Source: Diplolepis rosae (lineage: Eukaryota; Arthropoda; Insecta; Hymenoptera; Diplolepididae). From it: 64,000 nt of DNA. Each line of letters opens with the position of its first letter. Positions within the stretch are counted from its first letter, which is position 1. The stretch is taken from positions 2,856,501 to 2,920,500 of the forward strand of contig JAPYXD010000391.1 in the NCBI GenBank assembly GCA_030998225.1, given 5' to 3'. Of this stretch, positions 54,034 through 64,000 are shown piece after piece. The notes under the pieces were generated by a model. That model ran no database searches and had not been told where the DNA came from. It saw only the letters and a program-made list of their open reading frames with translations. Both the position numbers and the translations under genes were made by a program.

Positions 54034-56048
54034 TGTGACGTGGCTTTTTTCCAACCTTCCAATTCAGTTAGATAGCCGCGCCCAATTCCGGTTTCCCACT
54101 CTGGTACTAGCTCAAAAAAAGTAATTCTCCACTTCACTTAAAAAAATAAAATAACAGAGAAGAGAAATCAAATGACTCAACTCAAAAAGATGATAACCGC
54201 GGGGCCAGGTCTTTCTTGGACCAATCCTCAACCAGCGTTAAGTTAACGAAAAATACCCAAAAAAATAATATAACAAAAAAGGATTAGAGGACTAGGCACT
54301 GATCCTAGCTCGACAAGTAGTTCGCCTTGCCAACTCGTGGTAGTTAGAAATTCCCGGCTTGGATTTTCTCTCTACCTCGTCCAGACTCGACACAAACCCA
54401 AAATGTCGGCGTCCAGAGTGGGAATCCGACGTGCTGTTAGCTCAGCCTCTTCACTAGAAGAAAGTGGTAGAGGGGAGGGTTATAGACAATAATAAAGCTC
54501 ACAAATAAGAAATATTAAAACTATAATTCTAATCAAGCAAGTGTTCCGTTACAATAGTGTCGTACCACACATTCTCAACATTCGACCTTTTCGGCACTCC
54601 AAATATTTGAAATCTATTATGTACAATTTAGTGTGACTCTACGAAAACTACACTGGCAAAACGGTGCCTTTACATATAGCTCTATTCCCACTAAAAGTAA
54701 ATATGGCGGCGGCAAAATTTCGACGCGATGACTCGACCGCGTGGTTATGCAAACCACACTCTACGGACGACTAAACCAAAGAAAATTCGCGGAGCGACAA
54801 AAGTTGCTTATTTCAATCCCGTAAAATTAGAAAAAAATGCCTACCCACACTCAAATTTTGCACTATTAAAAAAAAGGGACACAATTTCCACCAAAACTAT
54901 TACTTTAATACAGGTTCAGCCAAGGAACCCTTGCCCTGACGCCAATGCGCCCACCAGCCAAGAAAAATTCAAGGAAATATTCCTAGGCTCAACCCGCTGT
55001 AAACAAAGATCTTACCTTTAACAATTATTCCGCTCTGAACATTAGCCTCTGGCAAGACCTCTACAATATATCCGACCCTTTTTTGGTCTTTTCTCCACGG
55101 AAATCTGAATTCAACAATCAACCCATTCACACACTCCGAAGCGCAGCAAGAACAAAAGTGACAGCTCGCTCTTCTCTCCACCGTGGAGTACGCAAAAATG
55201 TCAAGATAGTCCATCGTTGTGCCATGCTTGCAACCTTAAGCCTCGTCCTCAATGCTCGCCGTGGGAGTATGTAACGGTATTGCTGTCTTTTTCTTCATAT
55301 CGTTCTGTCCCTCTCTAGTTGGTGACTGATACGATATGAAGGTCTGAAGGCTTGGGAACTAAATCCACCATTACCAGCGCTGGATATCTGTTCCGTTCTT
55401 ATCAGGAACTCGCCATGAATCTCGAACAGAGTTGGGTAGTTCCCCTCTGTCTTCACCGGAACTAGCCTAGGGTCTCGTACAGGGTTAGGTTTCTCCTCAA
55501 CCGGTATCCATGCTGGTCTCGAAATTAGTATCTGGGTATTCGTGGAAAGTGCGTCCACGGTACTCAGGGCCGGGCAGCTTGCTCCTATTCTCACCGGAAC
55601 ATGCCAAGTTCTTGAATAAGGTCGGGCAACTCCACAGCAAATGTCGACGATTAACTCGAAACTAAACTATTATAGGACCAATAAGGGTGTCTCGACTGTA
55701 GATGTCCCTCCAGCAACGCCAGGGATGGCGATGAGGCATCTTTAATGACCTGGGAGCCAAAATGGCGGCGACTGACCCACGATTTACCCACAGCTTTCTT
55801 GTAACTTCTCAGAACCGACTATAGGTGGCTGATACTGCTTCCTCGATGGTGGATCTCGATATGCGTGTATAATAAAACAAAAGAAAGACAGTTTAACCTT
55901 AATACTAACAACTATTTAATATTATCAGACCATGGAGCGCCGAGCGAGTTTATATGGAGATGGAGCGCAGCTTATAACATAGTGCTACAGATTACTTCCG
56001 CAGGTTGAAAGGTGGTTTTGTGAGTTGCAGAAAATCTGCAACGTCACA
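54034..56048. mobile_element. Probable solo LTR, 2015 bp
   Basis: Begins TGTGACGTGG and ends GCAACGTCACA (TG...CA), flanked by atat at 54030-54033 and 56049-56052, although in AT-rich surroundings. Inside, degenerate copies of ccggaactagcctagggtct occur at 55390-55620, as in 36380-36530. No coding sequence or internal retroelement region accompanies it. Confidence 0.55.
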
Positions 56049-56052
56049 ATAT

Positions 56053-57108
56053 ATATGTATATATAATACATATATATACTATGGCGCGCCTTACCGCACA
56101 CTTAGGGTAATGGCGGCCAAGCGACGCCACAAATTGGCGACCACGTGTCTCTCAATAATTTTTATAGTACGATACACTTTTTCCTTGTACAAAAGGGCGC
56201 CAACCACCCAAAAGGGGTAATGACGAAATCCCCTGCCCGCCTAGCTCTGCGAAGAGGGATTTCGTGGGGGCGAACCCGTGGCGCAGTCACCGCCGGGAGG
56301 CTTAGCCAAATATTAATAGAAAAGGAAAGAAAAGAAAAGAAAATCAAACTGAAATAAACAGACTCACCATATTTACCATTGGACGAAAAAACTGTATTTT
56401 ATTTAACTTCAATTCCCCCCTTTTCGTACAACTCTAATTTTCCCCAATCGCACTCACTCATCCACACCCACACGCACACCAAATCGAATACAAGTTTTCC
56501 TTGCCTTTCGCCTTTCCCGTTTTCTCGAAGACGGAGGAGAGAGTAGAAAAAAACTTTACTTTAGTTTGCTCTGATTCTCTTCCACAAAATTTACTTTAAA
56601 ATCTTGGTAGCGGTTAGGACAAAACTTCCTTGGACGAACACACAAGACAGAATGGCGTCTCTCCTCACGGCCCAGATTCACGTTCCGCGTTCCACGTTCC
56701 ATGGCCGGGAGGTGCTGCTATCTCACGTTCTTGACTTGAACCTTTTATTCTGGAATTGGCCGCCCCGCACGCCTCTCCTCGCTTTTGAACAAGTTATTAT
56801 AATTAAATATGGATTAAGACCTCCTCCCGGCCAGAAAACTGACAAAATGGAGGAGTCTTGTTTCCTTGGTCGTTTTTTTATCGACTTCCAGTCGATCTTC
56901 AGCGTGATTGGTAGAAGACCAGCGGCGAATGGCCATTCAGTATTCTGGCTGGTTGCTATTGATACACCTTCCCGGTCCAGAACCGTGCGCCCTCGCTTTC
57001 AATTCGAAGAGCTGCCATTCCTCCCTACCATCTACCGTCCTTTTTCTTCCAGCATTCATCTCTCTCTCCTTCTTCTTTGGAAAGTTATTTAAATTTACAT
57101 ATTGGCAT
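56053..57108. other. No gene recognised
   Basis: A 162-codon frame at 56604-57092 (+) has no recognisable features. GC-richer part at 56215-56310. Confidence 0.4.
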
Positions 57109-57158
57109 AACAGATATCGTTACAACGGTAGATGTAGATAATCATTCAGAACGTGGAC
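57109..57158. repeat. Target duplication of the second R1 LINE, left copy
   Basis: 43 identical bases (57116-57158, starting atcgttacaacggtagatgt) recur at 58668-58710; with one mismatch the match extends to 50 bases (57109 and 58661). Confidence 0.88.
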
Positions 57159-58283
57159 CTGCCTGCTGGAACGAGCATCGTCGGCTTCGCGGATGACGCA
57201 TTTGTCGTGTGCGCCGCTGACGACGTCGGAATCCTAGAGCTGAGGATCAATGAAAGTCTGTGGCGAGCGAAGCGCTGGTTGGATGGCAGAGGTCTTAAAT
57301 TGGCCCCTGAGAAAACCGAGGCTTTGCTCGTTACGGACAGGAGATCCTTCCAATACCCGAGGATCGTTCTCGGAGAGCATGAAGTCGAGTGGAAAACAAG
57401 CATTAAGTACCTGGGGGTGCAGCTGGATCGTAGGCTTAGCTTTGGCGAACACCTAAAGATCGCAGCCGCCAAAGCCATCCAATGTGGAGCAAACTTGGCC
57501 CGGCTTATGCCAAACATTGGTGGACCCAGGGAAGCGAAAAGAAGATTGGTGGCGAGCGTGGTCCATTCGAAGCTGCTTTATGCAGCTCCGGTCTGGGCCA
57601 ATGCCTTGCAAAACCATGCTATTCAGAAGAAGCTGTTCTCGGCGCAGAGACTTGTCGCGCTGAGAATAGTTTCGGCATATAGAACTATCTCGACGAGCGC
57701 TGTGCTGGTCCTGGCGAGCGTCCCGCCAATAGATTTATTGGCGGAGGAAAGGCAGGAAACCTTTCAGCTTCGCAAGGAGCTTACCTGCGCCGACCTGCAG
57801 AAAATCGCTCGCGCGAAGGAGGCCATCCGCAAGGATGGAAGGCGCAGACTCGTCGAGAAATGGCAGATGAGATGGCATGGTGAGCAGACAGGGAGATGGA
57901 CCTACCGCCTGATCTCGGAGCTCGCCACCTGGCTGAACAGAAAGCACGGGGAAGTCGGCTTTTACTTGGCACAAGCGCTCTCGGGCCATGGCTGTTTTAA
58001 CGCGTACCTGAGGCGCTTTAAGAAGAGAGACGAGGAGACGTGTTGCTACTGCGATTCCCCGGTGGATAACGCAGAGCACGCACTCTTCGTCTGCGCAAAA
58101 TGGGGTGTGGCTAGGGGGGTCCTCGGTCAGGCGGTGGGTTCCGAACTTACTCCTGACACGATGGTCCCCCTCATGCTCCAGTCTAAGCGGTTCTGGACGC
58201 TCATCGAGTCATTCGTCACACTTGTGATGAAGACGAGGGAGCTTGATGGGCGTCGGGAGCGAAACAACGGGGAGGGCCAGTAG
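57159..58283 (+). pseudogene. R1-type ORF2, C-terminal 375 residues
   Basis: The frame is open from the insertion edge to TAG at 58281-58283. It starts just before the catalytic motif (SIVGFADDAFVVCAADDVGI), continues through the palm and thumb (KYLGVQLDRRLSFGEHLKIA, KLLYAAPVWANALQNHAIQK) and keeps RIVSAYRTISTSAVLVLASV, which is deleted in the copy at 24652-26397. The C-terminal zinc motif CCYCDSPVDNAEHALFVC is intact. The upstream RT domain and endonuclease are absent by 5' truncation, so it is not functional. Confidence 0.87.
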
Positions 58284-58631
58284 AAATCGCATCGGGGCCT
58301 GCGCCCGCGGTCCTGCGTCTCGGGTAGACTTGACTGTCCGCGTCGTTCGGGGGAGGAATCTGTTTGTTTCTCCCCTGGGTGGCGCGGCTGGTCGGTTGTC
58401 CTAGTGGGCGGGTGGCCGCGGGTGGAAGTTCCGAGCGAACGGATGACGGAAGAGTCGCACGCGACTTTAATGGAACCAACCACCCGTGAAGTTCAAAGCC
58501 GAAAGGCGGTTCCGCGGGTGGTGTATTGGTTCGAAAGAGGGGGTTTTCTGGTTTTAACAGGTATGCCTAGACCCGTCCTAGGAGAGTCCTGTACAACGTC
58601 TATAAAAGATTTTGCCATTTTTCCTCCTCAC

Positions 58632-58660
<29 letters not shown>
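57159..58660 (+). mobile_element. 5'-truncated R1-clade LINE with long poly(A) and target duplication
   Basis: Contains the 3' third of ORF2, the 3' untranslated region and about 28 A (58633-58660). It is flanked by a long direct duplication. The LINE text at the 5' junction shares tggac with the target, a small microhomology. The long pure A tail and near-perfect duplication suggest a recent insertion. Confidence 0.88.
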
Positions 58661-58663
<3 letters not shown>

Positions 58664-58710
58664 AGAAATCGTTACAACGGTAGATGTAGATAATCATTCA
58701 GAACGTGGAC
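58661..58710. repeat. Target duplication of the second R1 LINE, right copy
   Basis: Pairs with 57109-57158; follows the poly(A) directly. Confidence 0.88.
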
Positions 58711-59208
58711 AAATATAAACCATACGTAACTTAATGAATAAAGAAAGTACATTCTCCGGAAATTAAACGCGGATTCCCAATCAACGCGCTCTCTCTCTCT
58801 CTCGTCGACACCTGGCGGTCCTCTGTCCTAGCTTTAAAATTGATCTTCACACATTTTTAATATGGCTATTTGCAGAACTGCAAGCTGCCACAAGATTGAT
58901 AAATCTCAAAAGCCCATGAAAAGTTTACAAACAGCATTACAAATTAATATATCGATACGACGTACGCTTTAAGGGCGCGCTCGAGTGGAAAGCTGATCTG
59001 GAAGCCGAGAAAACTCTCAATCATCTTGGTCGTTATTGAGTTTAATTGGTTTAATTGATTCAATTTGAGCAAGAGAACATCAAGGAAAAACCTAAAACTA
59101 AAACTAAAGGCGAAAAGAAACTCCTCCTGAGTGCCAACTACGAACTGCAAAGACAGGTGGGTGTGCATAGGAACGCCGGCCTCCGGGCCAGCGTGCTAAG
59201 TTCTAAGC

Positions 59209-60948
59209 ATGGAGTCTCGCTCCCTTAGTGTAGACCGCTTAGAGACACGGTCAGAGAGTGATGATGAACTTGATGAGAGTGTCTCAAACCTAATTCGCGA
59301 TTCTCTAATGAAGGAACTTACCCCCACACAGAAGTCACAAAGCTCTTTAAACCCTAATCCTTGTGAACTCCAAAACCCTAACCTAACTTCTCGAAACTCT
59401 AACCTACCTTCCCATAACCTTGATCTTCAAATGGACACGACGACTACATCTACCGAATCCCAAAACTATCTAGCTCTCAAGGTTAATGAAGCCGAGAATG
59501 TACATGACCATGGGCCTAACTTGCCCTTTAAAAAAGTAAAAACTGCCGGTAAAAGAACTATTATTGACTCTCAGAATGGTGATGGTGGTGCCTCCAAGTC
59601 GAGACACACTGAAAATTCACACCATCCTTCTACCCACGAAACTCTAAAGCCAAGCAATCGCTATTCCAGACATAATAGAGGCCCATATACAGTTGAAATC
59701 GACTGTATTTGCAACCCTCCCATACAAGTGTTGTCCTTGGGTAAGATCTTACATAAAAACTTCAAAGATGAAGTTATCGATTGTAAAAAAAAGGGTTATC
59801 CAGAACTACCATTTTGTGCAAATCTGGCTCCGGAGCCAACAAAATTGTCGAAAACTTAAATAAAATAAACCCTAATCTCAAGGCTCACATCCCTAACTTT
59901 AGAGTCACATGATTGGGAATAATAAGAAATGTGCCTACTGAAATATCACTGGAGGAGATTAAAGAATGTGCTATCAGCTCTGCTCCTATCGTTGAAGCCA
60001 AACGATTTGAGTGGAAAGACAAAGAGGGAAATCCAATTCCTGGTACCACGGTCATGTTAACTTTCGATGGACAAACTCTTCCACAAGATATCAAACTTTA
60101 CTTTCTCTTGCTTCGTGTCGATCCTTATATCTCCCAACCTAAAATTTGTTACTCCTGTTATAGACATGGACACGTTAAAAATATTTGCAAAAACCCGCGA
60201 TGCCTATACTGTGATGAGAAACCTCACGATACAGGCCTCATTTGCCCTAAAATATCCAATGACCCTAAATGTCTTAATTGTAATGGACCCCACTGGGCTA
60301 CTGACAAATCCTGCCATAAATATACAGATGAAAAAGAAATTAGAAAAATCGCGGCCTATAAAAATATCGGAATTAAAAGCGCTGCCTATCTACATAACCG
60401 AGAGAAATCAAGTCCTGGGAGTATCCCAAACCTCCTTCACCGACCTTCACCACATCAAAATCCAACATCAAATTTAGCGACACCTCATTTTGATTTTTCT
60501 AACTTTCCTACCTTGGGAGATGTGAACCTTGATCTTATAAACCAAAATCAGAATTTCGCAGATCGACAATATAGTAGTGCTCTGAATAAGCCTACTTCCC
60601 CAACTCATTGTGCTCATACCCCCCCCCCCTTCCTCTTCCTCCTCTCTCCCTCCTAAAAATAAAAATAGGAATCCACCTCAATCTCAATCCCAACCTTCAC
60701 AATCCTTCTCCTACCTTTACTCGCGTGAACCCAGCCCTTCGGGTAATGGAATTTTCTTACAAAATGCACCTCCTATCTCCCCACCTAGATCTCCTAGTCC
60801 TCCTTCACCTTCTATAAATAATGAAAACCTTATAAACATGATTTCCTCCTTGGTGGATTTACTCCAGCGCTTCTCTCCGATCATCTCCCTTTTTAAAAAT
60901 GGAATTCTTGAACAAATCGTCAAATCTCTTGAGTGTATTAATAAATAA
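59209..60948 (+). pseudogene. LINE ORF1 (Gag-like) with CCHC knuckles, frameshifted
   Basis: The ATG at 59209 opens a Ser/Asn/Thr-rich N terminus (MESRSLSVDRLETRSESDDE). A frameshift near 59820 and a TGA at 59911-59913 precede the next block (GIIRNVPTEISLEEIKECAI, IKLYFLLLRVDPYISQPKIC), an RRM-like region. Knuckles follow: CYSCYRHGHVKNIC, CLYCDEKPHDTGLIC and CLNCNGPHWATDKSC (60153-60318). A shift at a run of nine C (60619-60627) leads into the proline-rich tail, ending SIISLFKNGILEQIVKS...CINK at 60948. RNA-binding, particle-forming role by family. Confidence 0.8.
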
Positions 60949-61018
60949 TTAATTCTATAGTTCCATAACTCCGTTGTAGAACTCAGCAATTCAACAATAC
61001 GTTAAAACTTCATGGTTT

Positions 61019-64000
61019 ATGGGAAGATTGAAGAAACTAAGGATTATTCAATGGAACTGTCGAGGTATCATAAACAAAAAAGGTAATTTAGAAAGAATTT
61101 TACATAACTATGATATCGTATTGTTGAATGAAACTTGGCTCCAGAATAAGACTAACTTCTTTCTAAAAAAAATTTAATATTATTCGGAAAGATCGTCCCA
61201 ACCATATGGGTGGCGGTTTAATCATAGCAATTAGAGAAGATATTCCCTTTACCCAAACTGCTATTTACGAAGTTCCTGACCATCTAGACACACTTGCTAT
61301 CTCTATCCCGTCTGACTGGGGCGAAGTCGTCATAGTTAACGTATATAGAAACCCAAGAGCTTCAAGGGATTCCATTAACTGGGATACTTTCTTCGATTCC
61401 TGCTCTGGCCATTTTCCTTCAATAATTATTGGAGGTGACTTTAACTGCCATCACCAATCCTGGGGATGCGATAATTCCTCTCCTTGTGGAAATAAATTAT
61501 TTGACGCTATTAATGACTCCACTCTTACCATTTTGAATAATGGTTCCTCTACATGTTTTACCCGTCCCTCTGAAGCTAAATCAGCTATAGACCTTACTAT
61601 TGTCTCTAGTAACCTTACCCCCTTAAGTACTTGGAGAGTTGAGCGAGATAAGATGGGCAGCGATCACTTTCCCATTTCTGTCACGTTTGAAATTTCTTGT
61701 TCATTTTTTGAGTTTTTTTCTCATAAATACAACCTAAAAAAGGTTTGTTGGTCCACCTTTCATGACACCTTGAAAGACGAACAAACTGATGCCCAATCTT
61801 ATGGTGTCCCCACCCCTTTCTCAGCGCTCCAATCCTACTATGACCTTTTTAAACTGATTGATGATGCCCTCCACAAAGCTGGTCCTAAAATAGGAAATAA
61901 ACTTTCTCGAGATTACGCAAACTCCCCACCATGGTGGAATGAGGAATGTACTAAGCTTGAAAGACTTAGAAGGGCCAAACTGGGCAGATATCGCCATAAA
62001 TGCAATTACGAGAACTTCCTAGACCTTCAAAAATTTGAAGCCACTACTAAACGCACGCTGAAAAAAACCAAAGTAATGGGGTTTAGATCTTACTGCGAAT
62101 CTCTATCTTCAACCACCAAGATTTCGCATTTTTGGACAAAAATACGAGGTTTCAGGCACAGATTGTTATCTCCACCTTCACCTACCACCTCCACAGCTAA
62201 CACGGAAACTGTTACAAAAATGAAAAATTTTATTGAAAGATTCCATAAATTCAGTGCACCCCCAAATGATCTTCCTCCCATTCCCTCCCTTCCTAGTTCT
62301 CCTCCTCCCTCTGTTGACACCCTAACTTCACACCATCTTACGGCCCCATTCAGGCTTCGGGAAATGAAGCACGCTTTAAAAAACTCAAAAAAAAAATCCT
62401 CTCCTGGCCTAGATAAAATTAACTTTGAAGTAATTCAAAATCTTCCCGATAATATTCTCAAACAACTCTTAAGAGTCTACAATCTAATTGTGAACGAAGG
62501 TTCCTTCCCTGAATCCTGGAGTAAATACCTCGTATTTCTTATTCCTAAACCAAACTCATCTAAATTCCGTCCAATTGCTCTCGCCTCCTGCTTCCTAAAA
62601 CTTTTGGAAAGACTTATCACTAACCGTTTAAACTGGTGGCTAGAAAACCAAATGCTTATCCACAAGTCTCAGTTCGGATTTATAAAGAATCGTTCTTGTA
62701 GTGATAGCCTCGCCATCCTGTCCACAGAGATTCATACTTCCTTTGTGGAGGACTCTTATACAGCTGCTTTATTCCTTGATGTGGAGGCGGCGTATGATAG
62801 GGTGGTCCCTAATATACTAATTAATGATTTACAGGGGTTGGGTGTCCCTTGGAAAGTCTGTAAATTTTTTGAAAATCTAACCACGGAAAGGAACGTATTT
62901 TTTAAAATTAATAACTCAAATGTAGGTCCATATAAATTCCAGAGAGGTCTCCCCCAGGGATGCGTCTCAAGTCCAACTCTATATAACATATACACAATAA
63001 ATATCTATAAACATACCCACCCCTCATGTAAAATCCTGCAATACGCTGATGATATTGCTCTATTTTTCTCATCACGTAATCTTCACGAATGCATTCATAT
63101 TTTACAAGTAAGCCTTAACTTATTACAACATTTTTTCAAATCAAAAGGACTCAATATCTCAGTTGAAAAATCTAAACTTGTAATATTTAACTCCAACAAG
63201 AATCGCATCCCTGAAGACTCTCATGTAACCTTAGATAATCATAGAATCTCCCTTTCTTATGAAGTGACTTTTCTGGGACTGCTTTTCGACTGCGAACTAT
63301 CTTGGAAACCCCATTTTAACCATTTAATGGAAAGAATTAATAAAGTCATTAACATTATTAAATTTCTTAGGGGAACATGGTGGGGTGCAAACCCAAGAAC
63401 CTTGCTTATGCTTTACCATTCTCTTATAAGAAGCGTTCTTTAATATGGCTGCCAAGCCCTAACAATCTATAAATGTAAACCATATGACCAAATTTGCAAA
63501 CTACAAAATCAAATCTTAAGACTAATCCTTGGCTACCGTATATCGACCCCTATTCCAATTATGTTTGCTGAACTCAAGGAACCTCCCTTACTTCGGCGGC
63601 TCCAATTCCTAACAAAGAAATTTATCCTGAAAGTCTTCTCAATGGAAGACCACCCTCTACTTGACTCCCTTTATAGGTTAGAATCTATTACCTCTAAAAA
63701 TAATGCTTATAATTATAGAAATACCTTTCTCTTACTAAATTCTTATATTCATCTAAACAAACTTGAATCTAAAATTATGTATTCTTATACCCCCATAAAC
63801 TATCTCTTAGACTACTCTCTTGAATTTGAAAATCTTAACATAAACCTACAGTTGGGGGACACTTTAATGAAAAGCTCTTCCCCAAACTTAGACTTCAAAC
63901 AATACGTTGGTGGAAACCTTGTAGACACAATAATTCTTTATATAGATGGGTCAAAGAAGGAAGATACTCTGCACACAGGTATTGGAATTACCTGTCCCTC
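61019..64000 (+). pseudogene. LINE ORF2: endonuclease, reverse transcriptase, RNase H (partial)
   Basis: The start at 61019 gives MGRLKKLRIIQWNCRGI, with endonuclease motifs QWNCRG and LNETWL. A one-base shift at an A-run (about 61170) moves to the frame open from 61206 to 63443. There follow GGDFNCHHQSWG, KSAIDLTIVS and MGSDHFPI (endonuclease), then RT: KFRPIALASCFLKLLERLI, AALFLDVEAAYDRVV (catalytic Asp), QRGLPQGCVSSPTLYNIYT, and LQYADDIALFF (catalytic DD, about 63040-63070). A TAA at 63441-63443 interrupts, but the same frame continues to the window end with IILYIDGSKKEDTLHTGIGI, the first motif of RNase H (about 63935-63990). Two breaks make it inactive. Confidence 0.87.

Larger units (their letters stand above)
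58760..64000 (+). mobile_element. LINE with two ORFs, cut by the window end
   Basis: 5' leader (about 58760-59208), ORF1 (59209-60948), a 60-70 bp spacer and ORF2 from 61019 to beyond 64000. The order endonuclease, RT, RNase H fits I-clade or related LINEs. Frame breaks show it is not active. The 5' end is not defined exactly. Confidence 0.8.

Noticed and set aside
56604..57092. 162-codon plus-strand frame
   Set aside because: No domain, no splice or conservation evidence; lies between transposons.

Overview
The window looks like AT-rich nuclear DNA of an insect. The order is not fixed by sequence; the mobile-element mix would suit a hymenopteran or another repeat-rich insect. It is almost entirely nested and decayed mobile elements. 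Only one piece of conventional host gene was recognised: a single coding exon of the mitochondrial assembly factor SURF1 (3279-3400, +). No rRNA, convincing tRNA, CRISPR array or prokaryotic operon structure was seen.

Layout. 1-5100: a short tandem repeat, a fossil transposase resembling the RAG1-like/Transib superfamily (604-1565, -), three mariner fossils, the SURF1 exon and a retroelement scrap. 5104-24648: an insect errantivirus-like (Ty3/gypsy class, env-bearing) LTR element on the minus strand, about 19.5 kb with its nested insertions. In its own direction it has the 5' LTR (24648-22820), a tRNA-Leu-like primer binding site, a leader with an internal duplication, gag, no pol, env, a block carrying a multi-exon gene on the opposite strand, a polypurine tract, and the 3' LTR (7691-5104). 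The 3' LTR carries a 757 bp DNA transposon at a TA site whose empty version is present in the 5' LTR. The env gene is split by a 6066 bp element with 8 bp target duplication CTGTCATG and arms of more than 2 kb that form a giant inverted repeat.

24649-30100: an R1-clade LINE, a non-coding repeat, a third partial LTR split by a CACTG-ended foldback element, a TTAA palindrome, a mariner and another palindrome. 30200-35220: an ORF1-only R1-type LINE bounded on both sides by (TTA)n, abutting a decayed minus-strand LINE. 35220-42050: LTR-like sequence with a 35 bp degenerate repeat, then a gag-protease LTR element (minus) lodged in a second copy of the non-coding repeat. 42050-54000: MITEs, a transposase remnant, a second foldback copy and diverged long repeats. 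54034-56048: a probable solo LTR. 57159-58667: a young 5'-truncated R1 LINE with a long target duplication. 58760-64000: a LINE with ORF1 (zinc knuckles) and ORF2 (endonuclease, reverse transcriptase, start of RNase H), running off the window.

The most unusual system is the errantivirus-like element. It keeps gag and env but shows no pol. Between env and the 3' LTR lies a block bracketed by two copies of the polypurine tract and holding exons on the opposite strand. Three of those exons (8966-9287, 9394-9500, 9592-9689) join in one open frame through canonical GT/AG sites and encode a Cys-x-Cys pair motif. This looks like a captured or evolved antisense accessory gene; I know of no described insect element with this layout, but I could not search.
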